Below, piece by piece: positions 23,150 to 35,284 of a stretch of DNA of 64,000 nucleotides. Position 1 is the stretch's first letter. Each line of letters begins with the position of its first letter. The notes beneath the pieces are model-generated. The model was not told the DNA's origin. It searched no databases and saw only the letters and a program-made list of their open reading frames with translations. Made by a program: the position numbers and the translations under genes. The stretch comes from Arachis hypogaea (lineage: Eukaryota > Streptophyta > Magnoliopsida > Fabales > Fabaceae): NCBI RefSeq assembly GCF_003086295.3, contig NC_092044.1, positions 71,662,528 through 71,726,527 of the forward strand. The letters are read 5' to 3'.

Positions 23150-25660
23150 TTTTTTTTTTTTTTTTTGCGACTAAATATAAAGGAGGAAAAAAAGAAGACA
23201 AACAAAAGAAATAAAACGCAAGCCAAATCAGATGGCTGGGATCATGTCTAAACTAATAAGGTGTTGAAGCTCATCGCAAGGTTGATTCCAATCCAAATAC
23301 GGGTCCGCACTAGAGGTAGCAGGTTTAGCCATAAAATTAGCCACATTGTTTGCTGATCTTTGGATCAAAACTATGCTAACCTTCCAATTCCCATTCATGA
23401 CCTCTTGAATCTTTTTAGCCAAATCCCACTCTGCAATACCATTACTGAACATCCTTCTGTTCACCAAAGAGAAGGCATCCAAGCAATCTGTTTCATAATA
23501 CACCGCTCAGAACCCACTGTCCCAAGCAAACAGTAAGCCCCACCAAATAGCAAACCTCAGCAAGTAGAACGGTACTAGTTTCAAGTTTCCCAGTACAGTC
23601 TTTCAACCACCAATCATCAGAGTTGCGGATAATACAACCAAAACTAGCAAGACCATTGGAAGCGCTTAAACTAGCATCACAATTTAATTTAACTGGATTA
23701 ACAGTGGGAGGAAACCGGGACAAGCAAAGAGAAGGAGTTCAGGATTGATGCATGGAGAAAACAATACGTAGCTCCTTAGCTGAGCTACGGATCAGTCTAC
23801 CCACTTTGCTAGTACTCCAAGAATCATCCGAGTTAAATAAGTCCTTATTTCTATTTCTCCAAATCCCCCCAAAGGGCCGAGTAAAACACAGAAGCATCAC
23901 CTTGTCTATAGCTTTTAGTCTTTTACGAAGCCATTGACTCAAATTTGGATGGTGTGAATTGATGCGTGAGCATCTTTCCTATCTTTTCCTAATAAATTTA
24001 CATTTAAATTGTTGAGTTTAATCAAGAATTAATTATCTTTTAGCCATTATGGATGCTACTTTGATTCTTGTGCAATTCTGTTTATTTTAGGTAGCATTTG
24101 CCTGGATTTGGAGCACAAGAATTAAAGGAGATGACCAGCGAGGAGCGACGCGTGCACGCACCTGACGCGTACGCGTGACACCCGAAGAAGACTATCAACG
24201 CGTACGTCACGTGCAGAAAACGCAGAAAACACTTAGGGCGATTTCTGGGCCCCATTTTGGCACTCAAGTAAGGCGCAACTCTTTGTCAAGTTAGGCGCAG
24301 ATCCAGTAAAGCCAAGTGGTCCCCACGTTACAAGGCGCGGACTATTTAATTAATTCTGATTTAGATTTAAATTTTAAAATAGGAAAAGATATTATTTTAA
24401 TTTTAGAAATTAGATTTTAATTAATTAGGATTAGATATAAAAGATAATATTATTCTATTCCAACGGGATTCCGCACTTTATAGTTTACCTGAATCCTAGT
24501 TTTCCACTCTGAACCATGAGCAACTAAATCTCCACTGTTAAGGTTAGGAGCTCTGTCTATTGTATGGATTGATACTATTATTTTTCTATTTTAATTCATG
24601 TTTGATTTATATTTCAAGAATTGTTTTCGTTCTTTATCTTATGAATTTGGGTGGAACGGAAGTATGACCCTCTTTCTAATTGAATTCTTGTATAACTTGG
24701 AAAAGCTCTTTACTTGAACAATAGGTTGAAAACAATTTCTCCTAAATTCTAATTATCTGGATTTAATAGGATACATGACATATAATCCTCTTATATTTGG
24801 ATAATTAGGATTTCTGTGGCATATAAACTAGAATTGAATTTCACCCTCTAATTGGAATTAATTGACCAAGGAATTGACAGTTGATGAGAATTAGAGGAGA
24901 CTAGAAAGGTCTAAGGAATTAAGGTCTAGTCACATATATTTTGCCATGAATTAAATCTTGCATGATTAAAATAAATTAATAAGAAAAGTCAATCCGGAAA
25001 ATAGATAACTCTGAAGCCTTAACTGCCTTCTTCATATTGTTTTTCCAACTTATTTACTTGTCTGTCTTCTTATATTCTGAATTTACTGTTTAATGCAATT
25101 GAGACCCAAACGCTCTTTTCTTCTTGTCTAACTAAGCCAATCACTCAATCATTGTTGCTTGATTCATCAATCCTCGTGGAATCGACCCCCACTCACCTGA
25201 GGTATTACTTGGTACGACTGGATGCACTTGCCAGTTAGTTTGTGGTTAGAAATTCCACACCATAAATACAAGCCTAAAAGGTTCCAAATCTCGTTGGGTC
25301 TAACACAATCTTTGAGACACTGCGTTAAAGTTTCAAAGCCCAGTTGACATTGATGGCAAAGATTCAACATAGGTATGCCACAATTAAACATAATCTTCGT
25401 TGTAGGAACATTACGAAAACTAAGCCAAATCAAGAACCTATACTTATCCAGAACATGATGCCACCAGATCCACAACCAATTTCCATGCTCCTCCCACCCA
25501 AATTTTCTTTTAGCTAGTCAACTATAACCACTGCTTGCCCAAAGGGGAGATCACTAGCAATTGATCCCTCAAGATTCCACTTGTCAGACCAGAAAGATTG
25601 ATTCAATGAGCCAATACACCAAATAAGACACCCTAAAAGCATTAAGGCTTTCTTATTAGT
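23150..25660 (-). pseudogene. 5'-truncated, dead LINE (zf-RVT and RNase H), split by a solo LTR
   Basis: On the minus strand the right piece (25660-25263) encodes the zinc-binding region of plant LINE reverse transcriptase, including WHHVLDKYRFLIWL and a C-x2-C pair in LCHQCQ. The left piece (23959-23150) encodes a linker with WRNRNKDLF and then an RNase H domain: KLNCDASL, FGCIIRN, AEVCYLVGL, and after a frameshift ETDCLDAF and ANNVANFMA. A poly(T) run at 23151-23166 is the LINE poly(A) tail seen from the plus strand, marking its 3' end. Endonuclease and RT are absent. The solo LTR at 23960-25262 splits it. Confidence 0.85.
23960..25262. mobile_element. 1.3-kb solo LTR inside a LINE
   Basis: The element starts TGATGCGTGAGC, ends CCACACCA, and is flanked by TGAAT (23955-23959) and TAAAT (25263-25267), a 5-bp target duplication with one change. 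A GC-rich CGCGTACGCGT segment lies at about 24140-24205 and a TATA-like TATAAAAGAT near 24435. There is no internal coding region, so only one LTR remains. The LINE frame is interrupted exactly here. Confidence 0.85.
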
Positions 25661-26314
25661 GTATTAATCAGAACTCATAGCTCCAAAGTTCAACTCCATG
25701 CATATTGCATGCGTATGCTTGAACTTGAATCTTAATTTGTAGAACAAGGAATGTAGTTTCCAGCATAAATTTCACTTCTCTGCAACATTATGTATTTGCA
25801 CATCCCGTTAAGCTTAGTAAATCTATTGTTCCTCAGCTATTATTTCTGAAAATTCAAAATGTCTGTTACTTGACAATCTATGTGGCCTTCCAAGTTCTGC
25901 GACAACAGAAACTGTTTTTGACCCCTTTTTTTCATAGAAGTATCATGGACAGTGAAGGAATTCCCATCCACTTGGTTGTAGGTGGGTGATGCACAATAAA
26001 AGATTAAACATAGTAAAATTCACTAAGCCAAATGTTGGTTTAAAGCTTAAATTTTTCCCTAAATAAAATTAAAGGCACATTATCGAATCCAGACAAATGA
26101 TTCACCAGTAAAGTGAACTCAAGAATCTTAAACTGAACACTGCAAGTAACCTGGGATCAAAAGGTTTGCAACAGTACTCAACAACTGCTTAAATCCTAGA
26201 GCAAAAAACAATAAATTAGGAAGTTTTCAACATGATACATATGAGCATGCTTAAATATCAGGGGAGAAAAACCCACATAAAATGTTTGTCTAAACTGATT
26301 AACAAGTACATTCT
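25661..26314 (-). other. Intergenic DNA and 3' UTR of the UCH gene
   Basis: Non-coding. The right part is the probable 3' untranslated region of the minus-strand ubiquitin hydrolase. Nothing else is recognised. Confidence 0.4.
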
Positions 26315-29300
26315 TCAACTAGTACTGCTTGTTTTTTGCTTCGCCTTCTCAATCAGGGGCTTCAATTGCTTCTTCTCAGCAAGAATCTTTAGGAAGTTAA
26401 ACAAGAAGGGTATGTAATTGTGTTTCCTACGAATATTTTCTGTTCTCCATTTCTTAAACTTCTCTTCCTCCATCAAGATCTTCTCTGTAGCGGCTTCAAT
26501 CCCAGCATTAACTTCAGACAGAGAATTGTTCAGTAACTCAAAATTGCTGTTGTCCACCAGTCTCTCTGACTTCGATGCAGCCAGCTGCTGCAAAATTCGC
26601 TCCCTCCTCTTCTGAAGCTCCTTGAGCTCGGCAGTATAAATCTCCTTCCTGTTCTTGATGATTGCCATAAGATTGAACCTTATTTCGCTTTGGGAATACC
26701 TCTCAATACGCTCTTGGATCACAGGTTGCACCATCTTAAGCCAGTCCATATCGGCTTGTCCACCAGAGCACTGGCCAAGGCTAATGGGACCCTCCTTTAA
26801 TCCATCAAGCTCATACAACACCCCATCAACAGGAAGATAGCTAATAAAATGGTAAACATCATCATCTTTGGTAGCAACCTTTTGCTCTTCAGGGACAAAA
26901 GGTTCTGGCCTTGCAAAGCTATTATGGGCGGTACGTATGGCTTCACTATTATTGATGGCCAAACCTTTGAGCTCAGGAGGAAAGTTCTTGGTAAATTCTT
27001 TCAATTTGGTCAACTCTGGGCCAATATCAACATCTGGTGAATTTAGAAGAATAGACAAGATCGCCTGGGTTGCACAAGCATTATTAATTACCTACAAATG
27101 CACAAGGATTAGAGTTTTTTAAGATCAGTAAAACTGTAAAACGGTAAACTTTTATGATATTTGGGTAGAAAACTTAAAACAAAGCAGCAGACCTGGCTTG
27201 CAAAAAACAAGTTGGGGTTTGGATCTTTGATTACAACACGGTCATCCTTTTCTCCAGGACGCCATTTGAACAGAAAGATCAACCCGTACACAGGCCTGTT
27301 ATTGACAGTGCAAATCCAAAAAAAGGGGGTAAAGGCAGATGCTCATAAATTAATTATCATGATCACTGAATATCAGAAGTCCAATACTAACTGAGACAGT
27401 ACACTAACCTAAGGCTGTTTAGAGACTCAAGGTCCAATGAATAAAGTTCCTCAACCTGCCAAATAATCGCAGGTACAAAGATCATAATCACAAACAAAAA
27501 CAGAAACTAAGATATGTATCTCCTCTCCGGAACTCATAAGATGATATGAGACCAGTAGAATCTGATGCATGCATCCAAGTTGGAAAACTAATAGAAAATT
27601 AAAAGAACACAAACTGATAGTCTGTAGTGATAACTCAGGAACTTGAGAGGCCTGACCTCTCCCGAATTCCCCTTTCTTTTTCCCCTCACCAATTCCCTTT
27701 TTCCATGTCCCTGCTGCTATGTGAGAAGTGCTTAGTTTACAATGAAATTACGCCTTTCTCACTTTCTAGGTGGAATTACAACCCATACTCTTTCTAAAAT
27801 ATACATAAAGAAAATTACATGTACAGAAATACTAAACAAATATGGAGGTACGAAAATAAAATGAAGTTGCCAGCTTATCCATTTCATAACAAACCTGACT
27901 GCAAGTTAAATCAGATAGGAAATTATTTTCCATGTCCATAGATTTTACTAGAACTATTCTGGTCACCAAAATGAACACTTGTTTTTCTCCCCATTAACCT
28001 GTTCCAAGAAATTAATTATTTGTTCAGTTGATGGGAAGTGTAGTTATCTTCCCCTTCTACATTTACTATTTCCTAAGGTCAATTTTCTCTTCTGATAAGG
28101 AAACCACCAACTTATACCATTGTTGTGACTTCTGAAAAATCTTATATCATTATCCCAAAAAGGTTTTTTTTCCCCTTCTTTTTTTTTCAAAAAAAAAAAA
28201 AAAAAAAATTCCCCAAGCCATTAACAATTTAAATAAGGTTGCACATGATTCTTCTACTTCATGACATTTTGGTGCTGTAATGCTATTATGCTGAAGTACA
28301 CTGCTGTCGTGTTATTTTTAGTTCCAGAATGATGGAACAATTCCTTTAGGATTAAGCATAGACCTTTGCTTTTATAGGGTTTCTGATGGCTTGCTATAAA
28401 GGTTTTTGGAGTAGGCTAAGTTTTAAACAGCATATAGTTTATGCCCAATGCTTGCATAAATAAAATGCATTAACAAATTGTTTAACATAAACATATATAC
28501 CACCAATATTATTTACCATGAATTGGTGTTCATATCAGTCAATGGTTACACAAGAGGAAAACAGCTGAAACTAAGGTAGCATTTGGTGAAGAGACAAAGA
28601 CGGAAAGACTGAGACTGAGAGATAGAGACTAAGAGAAAGAGATTGAAATAAATCTCAGTATTCTGTTTGGTGCAAAGTGGGAGGCAAAAATTGAAACAAG
28701 AATGAAATTCTAATTTAATTTGTGAAAAGAGTAAAATTGGAATTAATTAATTGAAATGAATGTATTTTAGGTATAAAATGTTATTAAAGTTTCAGTCTCC
28801 ATCTCTAAAAATTTTAGTTCCCTGTGTCCCCACTTTTTGGAGGTATTGAAATACTGAAATTTTGAATCTCAGTCTCCTAGTCTCTGTCTTAGTAACTCAA
28901 AACAAACGCTACCTAAATTCCCTATTTTCTCAATGCTTTCGCATAACATAAACACCTCCTTAGCTATGGTTCTATTTTCGTTTTACTAAAGACGATAAAT
29001 AAACAAGCCCAATGCCTTATAGCCCCAACCCGAACCCCGCAAAATTGAAATCCCATACCATGAAGCTGGGACCTAATACATATCCAGTGAATATTGAACA
29101 CAAATGGCAATATTTGCCAGTTTATTATCCCTGTGAAAACGTGGATGCTAGAGCATGCCAATGAGATCAAAGCAGAAATCCTTAAGGAAGCAAAAAGTCA
29201 TAAAAGAGAATACCAAAAATAAAGGGGGAGAAAAACAACATCCAAACCTAAAGAAAAACCATGAAAAGTATGTGCGATTCTAAAAGAAAACAAATGTCAT

Positions 29301-29689
29301 ATAATAAAAATAAGTTACAGACCTGTACTCCTTTCACTTGCATTTGCTGAATGAGCTCTGTAAAAACCCCTGACAACGAAAAATATATATAATTTAATGA
29401 CAAAAAAAAAGCAGTAAACTGCTACATAGTGTACCAATTTACGAATCAAATTCTATGTATCCAGTGGTCACAGAATAAACAAACATAAGATTACTTTTTT
29501 TGCGAGCCCTCACTCTAACAATCTATATAGACATGTTTGTGTAAAAGACGTCAACCATTCAGCGAACATAGTAAATTAATAAATAAAAGGAAATATTTAA
29601 AAAAAAACTAATTGCAAATTTATTGGGAAAATTTGAATAGCATGCAGAAAGAGCGTACCTGGATCGGATTCAATGGTGCACCACGACAT
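26315..29689 (-). CDS. UCH2: Ubiquitin C-terminal hydrolase, UCH37/UCHL5 type
   Basis: Five exons join to 334 aa: 29689-29659, 29369-29323, 27455-27409, 27295-27193, 27091-26315. The product starts [16 protein letters not shown], as in UCH37 and Arabidopsis UCH2 (At1g65650). The peptidase C12 residues are all present: oxyanion Gln76 (FASQ), nucleophile Cys82 (NNACATQA), His157 ([12 protein letters not shown]) and Asp172 (LYELDGL), with the family's spacing. The C-terminal half (about 225-334) is a charged coiled coil with an [12 protein letters not shown] block, matching the ULD tail that binds the proteasome receptor RPN13 or INO80 in UCH37; for this protein that is inferred. The reaction is cleavage of C-terminal ubiquitin bonds. 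A short first exon (31 bp) and a 1.87-kb intron 2 carrying a MITE are notable. Confidence 0.96.
28575..28913. mobile_element. Tourist-like MITE in UCH2 intron 2
   Basis: A 339-bp element begins GGTAGCATTTGGTG and ends with the inverted counterpart AACAAACGCTACC. It is flanked by TAA on both sides (28572-28574 and 28914-28916), the 3-bp target typical of PIF/Harbinger elements. The inner ends continue as inverted GAGACTGAGA motifs. It has no coding sequence. Confidence 0.88.
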
Positions 29690-30638
29690 GATTTTGGATA
29701 CACGAATCACCAATCTGCACACAAAAAATTACAAAAAAGAAAAAGACAAGAAAGAATCAATTTTAATTTTGTTTTCACAGCACCGAAACGAGAATGGGAT
29801 TTTTCATATAAAGCAAAACCACCTATGAAGGATTAAATACCTCTTCCTCTGTGTGTCTCTGGTATATGTCGAATTCGAGTAGCTTCGTCGTCTTACTTGC
29901 AACCTTTGCAAATGAGGGTTTATACTTTTTGCTCGTATACCGTCAGCTCTCCACCGCTTTACTTTTTAATTTATTTATTTATTCCAATTCAAAACAAAAT
30001 AATTAAATAAATAAAACCTGAAAACATAAATAAATAATTAAATACGGGATATACTATGGATTTTTTTTAAATTAAATAAGTATTATAATTACGAAAATAC
30101 ATCTAATAAAAAAAATTACCAATATACATTATCGGTCATATCCCGGGTCTAGAAAAAAAAAAAGCATTAAATATACAAATTGAGAGGTTCTATACCCGAA
30201 ATAAATTTAAAAAAAAAAAAAGAAATAAAGAAACCGGGTGGCGGCCTGGCGGGTGCACCCAGAATAAGCCACAACGACAAGACAGATTTAATGCATAAAT
30301 GTATAGGGTTTTCTGTACTTTAGATATGTACATTTTAAAAAATGTTGTGATAAGATTAAATTAGATGCTATTTAATATGGGTGGTTGAATTTTATTTTTA
30401 ATGTTGAATGAAGTTGAAAAGCAAATTTCGTACGCTTAAAAATAGAGGAGCAATTTCAAAAATATTACACACATATAAAAAATAAGGCTCAATTTTTTGA
30501 TATGGAGACTTTGTGTGTGTTTTTTCTGGATATGAAGTCATGGGGACGCCATACAAATATGTGAAACATCTTTTTTATTAGTGTCAGGTCCAAAAACTTG
30601 GACCGTATGACTTGTTTGAGTTTCAAGTTTGGCATAGC
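29690..30638. other. Upstream region of UCH2 and unassigned DNA
   Basis: Bases up to about 29960 are the leader and promoter side of the UCH2 gene. The rest is AT-rich with poly(A) runs and one GC-rich patch near 30235-30270. No gene is seen. The segment 30450-30483 recurs at 34830-34863. Confidence 0.4.
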
Positions 30639-30818
30639 AAATCAGTAGGTCCGATTTGAGGAGGAAGAGATTTTGGAATTCCGGAAGGTAGTAATCGTAC
30701 CCTCCGAATTGTTAGTAGTGTTGATTTTTTTTGTGTTGTGTTATGAAATCGGAGGGTCCGAGCTGAGTTTTTTATTATTTTTTTGAATTCACTAAAGGTA
30801 ATCGCATGGTCCGATTTG
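30639..30818. repeat. Four motifs with about 53-bp spacing before a MULE gene
   Basis: The motif AATCGNANGGTCCGATTTG, with variants, occurs at 30639, 30691 (inverted), 30745 and 30798, so the starts are 52, 54 and 53 bp apart. A related GGTCC...GGACC pair lies near 30586-30604. It stands 170 bp before the first transposase codons and could be subterminal transposase-binding repeats. Confidence 0.7.
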
Positions 30819-30986
30819 GTTGGGACTTTAAATAAAAGTTAGTGAAAACTAGATCAGAACAATAACTCGCATCTTCTTCTCCTTCCTGAACGGTTCTTTC
30901 TTCTGGTTTTTAGTTCCTCTGTTTCTTACTTGTTTGGCATAATAGCTAAAAATCTAAAACCCAAGTTTATGAGCTTGTTAATGTGA

Positions 30987-32677
30987 TTGAGAAAAATGAG
31001 TGACAGAGTGTTATTGAAGGTGTATTATTTTGGTCAAATTTTGTTACAAACATCTGAAGGAGTAACATTTGTTTGTGAAAATCCGTTAGATGTTGTGATT
31101 CCTTTCACAATCAAATTTGAAGAGTTCAAAGGTGTGATCTGTGAAAAGATTCATTCTGAGAGGGCAAGAAGAATATCCTGTATTCTATATAGATATCCTA
31201 TACAAGTGTTTGGTGGATTTGTCCAGTTTCAAACCAAATATGTAACGGACGAAGCGAGCATGCAAGATATGTTTTTCATGTATATTGAAAATCGGAGTCA
31301 ACTCTCGTTCATCGAGTTGTATGATGAATTTGAGCAATCTAAGATCGACCGGAATATTCTACGGGAAGATTACAATAGTGACAGTGAAGAAGAGTTCGAA
31401 AGCAACTACGAAGTTGTTGGTGTAGATGGAGATGAGGTTCAAGGTGACGGAGCTATGGCTCCGGATGTGTCTGATGTGGCAACTGCACTGGCAAACGATG
31501 TGCCATTTGAGGAGCCATCATTCATGCAAGTTTTGGATTTGGAAGCCATGCATGTTCCGGAGTTTCCGGATTATATCAGTGCAGGTACGTAATTCTCCGT
31601 ATTTATAAGAAGGATTGGAATTTTTTAATAATTTATCTTGATAGTTGGACCAAGTAGCTAAATGAGGTGTGAAAATATACTCGATCAGTATTTATTTTTG
31701 TTTACCTGTTTGTGTATTTAACTTTAAGATAGTAAATTTATTAGAGAGTTATTGAATTAATTGAATATAAATTAGAATTTATTGGTTAATTAGTAAATTA
31801 GTTAAATATTCGTTAGTATTTATGAGTTAATTTAGTAAATTAAGTAAATATAAATTGGTATTTATTAGTATTTATTAGTAAATTAGTAAATTATATTAAT
31901 ATAAATTAGTATTTATTAGTATAGAATAGTAAACTAGTAAATTAGTTAAATTAAAATTAGTATTTGTTAGTAGATTAGTTGAATATAAATAAGTATTTGT
32001 TAGTAAATTAGTTAAATATAAATAGTTTGGAGGTTTTTATCATAATTGATGCAGTAAAAATTGTTTTACCTTTATTTTCGATGTTTAAACATGTGTTTTC
32101 AAAATTGGTTGTATGGCTGTTCTGGGCAGAAATTTCTTTTGTCGCAGATAGTGAATTTGCCGTTGGGGTGGAATTCAGTTTCAGGGAAGCTGTTATTAAA
32201 GCGATAAAAGAGTATACTATACGAAGAAGCGTAGACTACCGGGTGTATGAGTTTGAGTCGTTGACATTTTATGCAAAATGTACACAGTATGGGTCAAGAT
32301 GTGATTGGCTTATCTGGGTTAGCATGATCAGCCAGAAGTACTGTTGGATTATAAGGAGGTATAATGGTAGTCACACATGTACCAGAGCCACAATTTCTCA
32401 AGATCATTCGAAACTGGATTCGACCACAATTGCAGAAGCAATTAAGCCGTTGGTTGAGGCGGACCTCGCCTTGAAGGTAAAATCGGTTATAGCAGAGGTG
32501 CAATCGAAGTTCAACTACATTGTTAGTTATCGGAAAGCATGGTTGGCTAAGCAAAAGGCAGTGAAAAAAATATTTGGAGGTTGGGAAGCATCGTACGGAG
32601 CGTGCCATATGGTTTGAGGCCATGTGTTACAAGGAACCATCAGCTGTTGTTCATTTTGAGACTATGCCTACATATCA
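30987..32677 (+). pseudogene. Mutator-like transposase, N-terminal part, broken
   Basis: The first exon-like frame (30987-31592, 201 aa) is the N-terminal domain common in plant MuDRA relatives, with a Glu/Ser-acidic stretch near residue 125. An AT-rich repeat follows (31640-32026). The second frame (about 32130-32610) is the MuDR DNA-binding domain: FSFREAVIKAIKEYTIRR, then CDWLIWVS, RRYNGSHTC and, at the end, SYRKAWLAKQKA. A one-base frameshift near 32600 disrupts the reading, after which another frame continues to 32676 with FETMPTYQ. The catalytic core is missing because LTR sequence starts at about 32677. Transposition activity is not possible from this copy. Confidence 0.85.
31740..32025. 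repeat. AT-rich degenerate tandem repeat
   Basis: Units resembling AAATTAGTATTTATTAGTA recur about a dozen times with variable spacing, in the probable first intron of the Mutator-like gene. Confidence 0.75.
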
Positions 32678-34303
32678 GGTAATTTCTGGCTGAAATTGAG
32701 AGACTTGAGCAAAACTCTGAAAAAGGCTGACAAAAGGACTGCTGATGTTGTTGGAATCTGACCTTCCTACACTCGAAATGGATTTTCTGGAGCTACAGAA
32801 CTTTAAATGGCGAGCTCTCAACGGCGTTGGAAAGTAGACATCCAGAGCTTTCCAACAATATATAATAGTCCATAGTTTATTCGGAATTTGACGATGTAAC
32901 TTGGCGTTGAACGCCAAGTACATGCTGTTGTCTGGAGTTAAACGCCAGAAACACGTCATGATCCGGAGTTAAACGCCTAAAACACGTTATAACTTGGCGT
33001 TCAACTCCAAGAAAAGCCTCAGCTCGTGGATAGATCAAGCTCAGCCCAAACATACACCAAGTGGGCCCCGGAAGTGGATTTATGCATCAATTACTTACTC
33101 ATGTAAACTCTAGTAGCTAGTTTAGTATAAATAAGACTTTTTACTAGTGTATTAGTCGTCTTTTGACCACGTTTCATCTTTGGTCTCAGTTTTGTTTTAT
33201 TCTTCATCTTAGGAGGCTATTGATCACGTTTTAGGAGGCTGGCCATTCGGCCATGCCTGAACCTTTCACTTATATATTTTCAACGGTGGAGTTTCTGCAC
33301 ACTATAGATTAAGGGTGTGGAGCTCTGCTGTACCTCAAGTTTCAATACAATTATTATTACTTTCTATTCAATTCTCTTTTATTCTTATTCCAAGATATAC
33401 GTTGCACAACACTTTGATGAATGTGATGATCTGTGACACTCATCATCATTCTCACCTATGAACGCGCGTGATTGACAACCACTTCCGTTCTACCTTAGCC
33501 CGGGCGCATATCTCTTAGATTCCCCAACAGAATCTTCGTGGTATAAGCTAAATAGATGGCGGCATTCATGGGGATCCGGAAAGTCTAACCTTGTTTGTGG
33601 TATTCCGAGTAGGATTTCGGGAATCTAGAAAGTCTAACCTTGTCTGTGGTATTCCGAGTAAGATTCCGGTATTGAATGACTGTGACGAGCTTCAAACTCC
33701 TGAAGGCTGGGCGTGATGACAAACGCAAAAGAATCAATGGATTCTACTCCAACCTGATTGAGAACCGACAGATGATTAGCCGTGCTGTGACAGAGCATTT
33801 GGACCATTTTCACTGAGAGGATGGGATGTAGCCATCAACAAGGGAGATGCCTCCAGACGATTAGCCGTGCAGTGACAGCGCATAGGACCATTTTCCCGAG
33901 AGGATTAAAAGTAGCCACTGATGATGGTAATGCCCTACATACAGCTTGCCATGGAAAGGAGTAAGAAGGATTGGATGAGAGCAATAAGAAAGTAGAGATT
34001 CGAAAGGGTTCTAGCATCTCCACACGCCTATCTAAAATTCCCACTATTGATTTACATAAGTATTTCTATCCCTTTTTATTTTCTATTTATTATTAATTTT
34101 TGAAACCCATAACCATTTAATCTGCTTAACTGAGATTTACAAGGTGACCATAGCTTGCTTCATACCAACAATCTCTGTGGGATCGATCCTTACTCACGTA
34201 AGGTATTACTTGGATAACCCAGTACACTTGCTGGTTAAGTTGAATGAAGTTGTGAGCTTCTCCAACAGTGCCTGGAACTTTTTTATCACAATTTCGTCCA
34301 CCA
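32678..34303 (+). mobile_element. LTR fragment (GGCGTT/AACGCC family), plus orientation
   Basis: This is the inverted relative of 62256-63877: both share the AATTTCTGGCTGAAATTGAG start of the shared part, the GGCGTT...AACGCC motifs (about 32900-33020) and the end CACAATTTCGTCCACCA at 34303. The segment that precedes this in the other copy (63878-64000) is missing here, so the LTR is truncated on its left and joins the transposase after CAG|GT, which looks like a splice donor. Confidence 0.8.
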
Positions 34304-34829
34304 TTTGGCGTAGTGACAGACACAAAAGAATCACTGGATTCTATTCCAACATGATCGAGAACCGATAGATGATTAGTTGTGCTGTGACAGAGCATTTGGA
34401 CCATTTTTACTGAGAGAATTGGAGGTAGCCATTGACAATGGTGACGCTCTATGGAAGGGAGTAAGAATGATTGGAGGAAGGCAGTAGGAAAGCAGAGATT
34501 CAGAAGGGACAAAGCATCTCCATACACTTATCTGAAATTCCCACCAATGATTTATATAAGTATCTCTATCTTTATTTTTTGTTTATTTATCTTTATATTC
34601 GAAAACCATTATAACCATTTGAATCTGCCTAACTGAGATTTACAAGATGACCATAGCTTGCTTCTTACCAACAATCTCCGTGGGATCGACCCTTACTCAC
34701 GTAAGGTATTACTTGGATGACCCAATGCACTTGCTGGTTAGTTGTGCGAAGTTGTGACAAAGTGTGATTCACGTTTAGAGAGCTCCAAGTCTTTGGCGCC
34801 ATTGTTGATGATCACAATTTTGTGCACCA
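34304..34829 (+). mobile_element. Second LTR fragment, right part only
   Basis: This repeats the right-hand part of the preceding LTR fragment (33707 onward), including the GATGATTAGCCGTG-like block and the TTACTCACGTAAGG block, and ends in a different tail with TTTGGCGCCATTG and then TTTTGTGCACCA at 34829. Two related subfamilies therefore lie in tandem, probably through recombination between LTRs. Confidence 0.75.
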
Positions 34830-35075
34830 GCAATCTCAAGAATATTACACACATATAAAAAGTAATATAAATAGAAATATTCTTAGCTTTTCTCTCTCGT
34901 ACAAAACTCTCTTTCTTCTATCTATTGAGTATAAGTTACTACATATATAATACTATCAAATATATTAATTACTTTTATAGTGAGATAATTATATTAGTAA
35001 ATATCAATATTAGAGTCTTCTATTTACACTTTTTATTTTATATTTATTATATCTTATTTATTTATTTTTACAACA
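34830..35075 (+). mobile_element. Fragment of a copia LTR
   Basis: The right half resembles the end of the copia LTR at 7965-8314, including the TTTATTTTTACAACA terminus at 35075. The left 34 bp are repeated at 30450-30483. No TGTTG start is seen. Confidence 0.65.
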
Positions 35076-35284
35076 AAAAAGATTTATATATGTTGCTTGT
35101 TGGTTTACTCATTTTTCACACTAAATATATCTCAATTCTATTAATTCTTATCTCAAAAAAATGGCCAATAATAATTTTTTGTGGTAATTTATTCTAATGG
35201 AATTATTAAAAACGGTAAAAAGAGGGTGATATTTAAGTGTAATTCACTTTTAAAATTGTACATTTGCTGTGTTGATTTTCTAGA

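Noticed and set aside
26418..27122. Plus-strand frames opposite the UCH2 last exon
   Set aside because: They are antisense shadows of a strongly conserved coding exon.
30639..30818. CRISPR-like regular spacing
   Set aside because: One unit is inverted, the motifs vary, the spacers are not unique inserts of constant length, and the genome is a plant.
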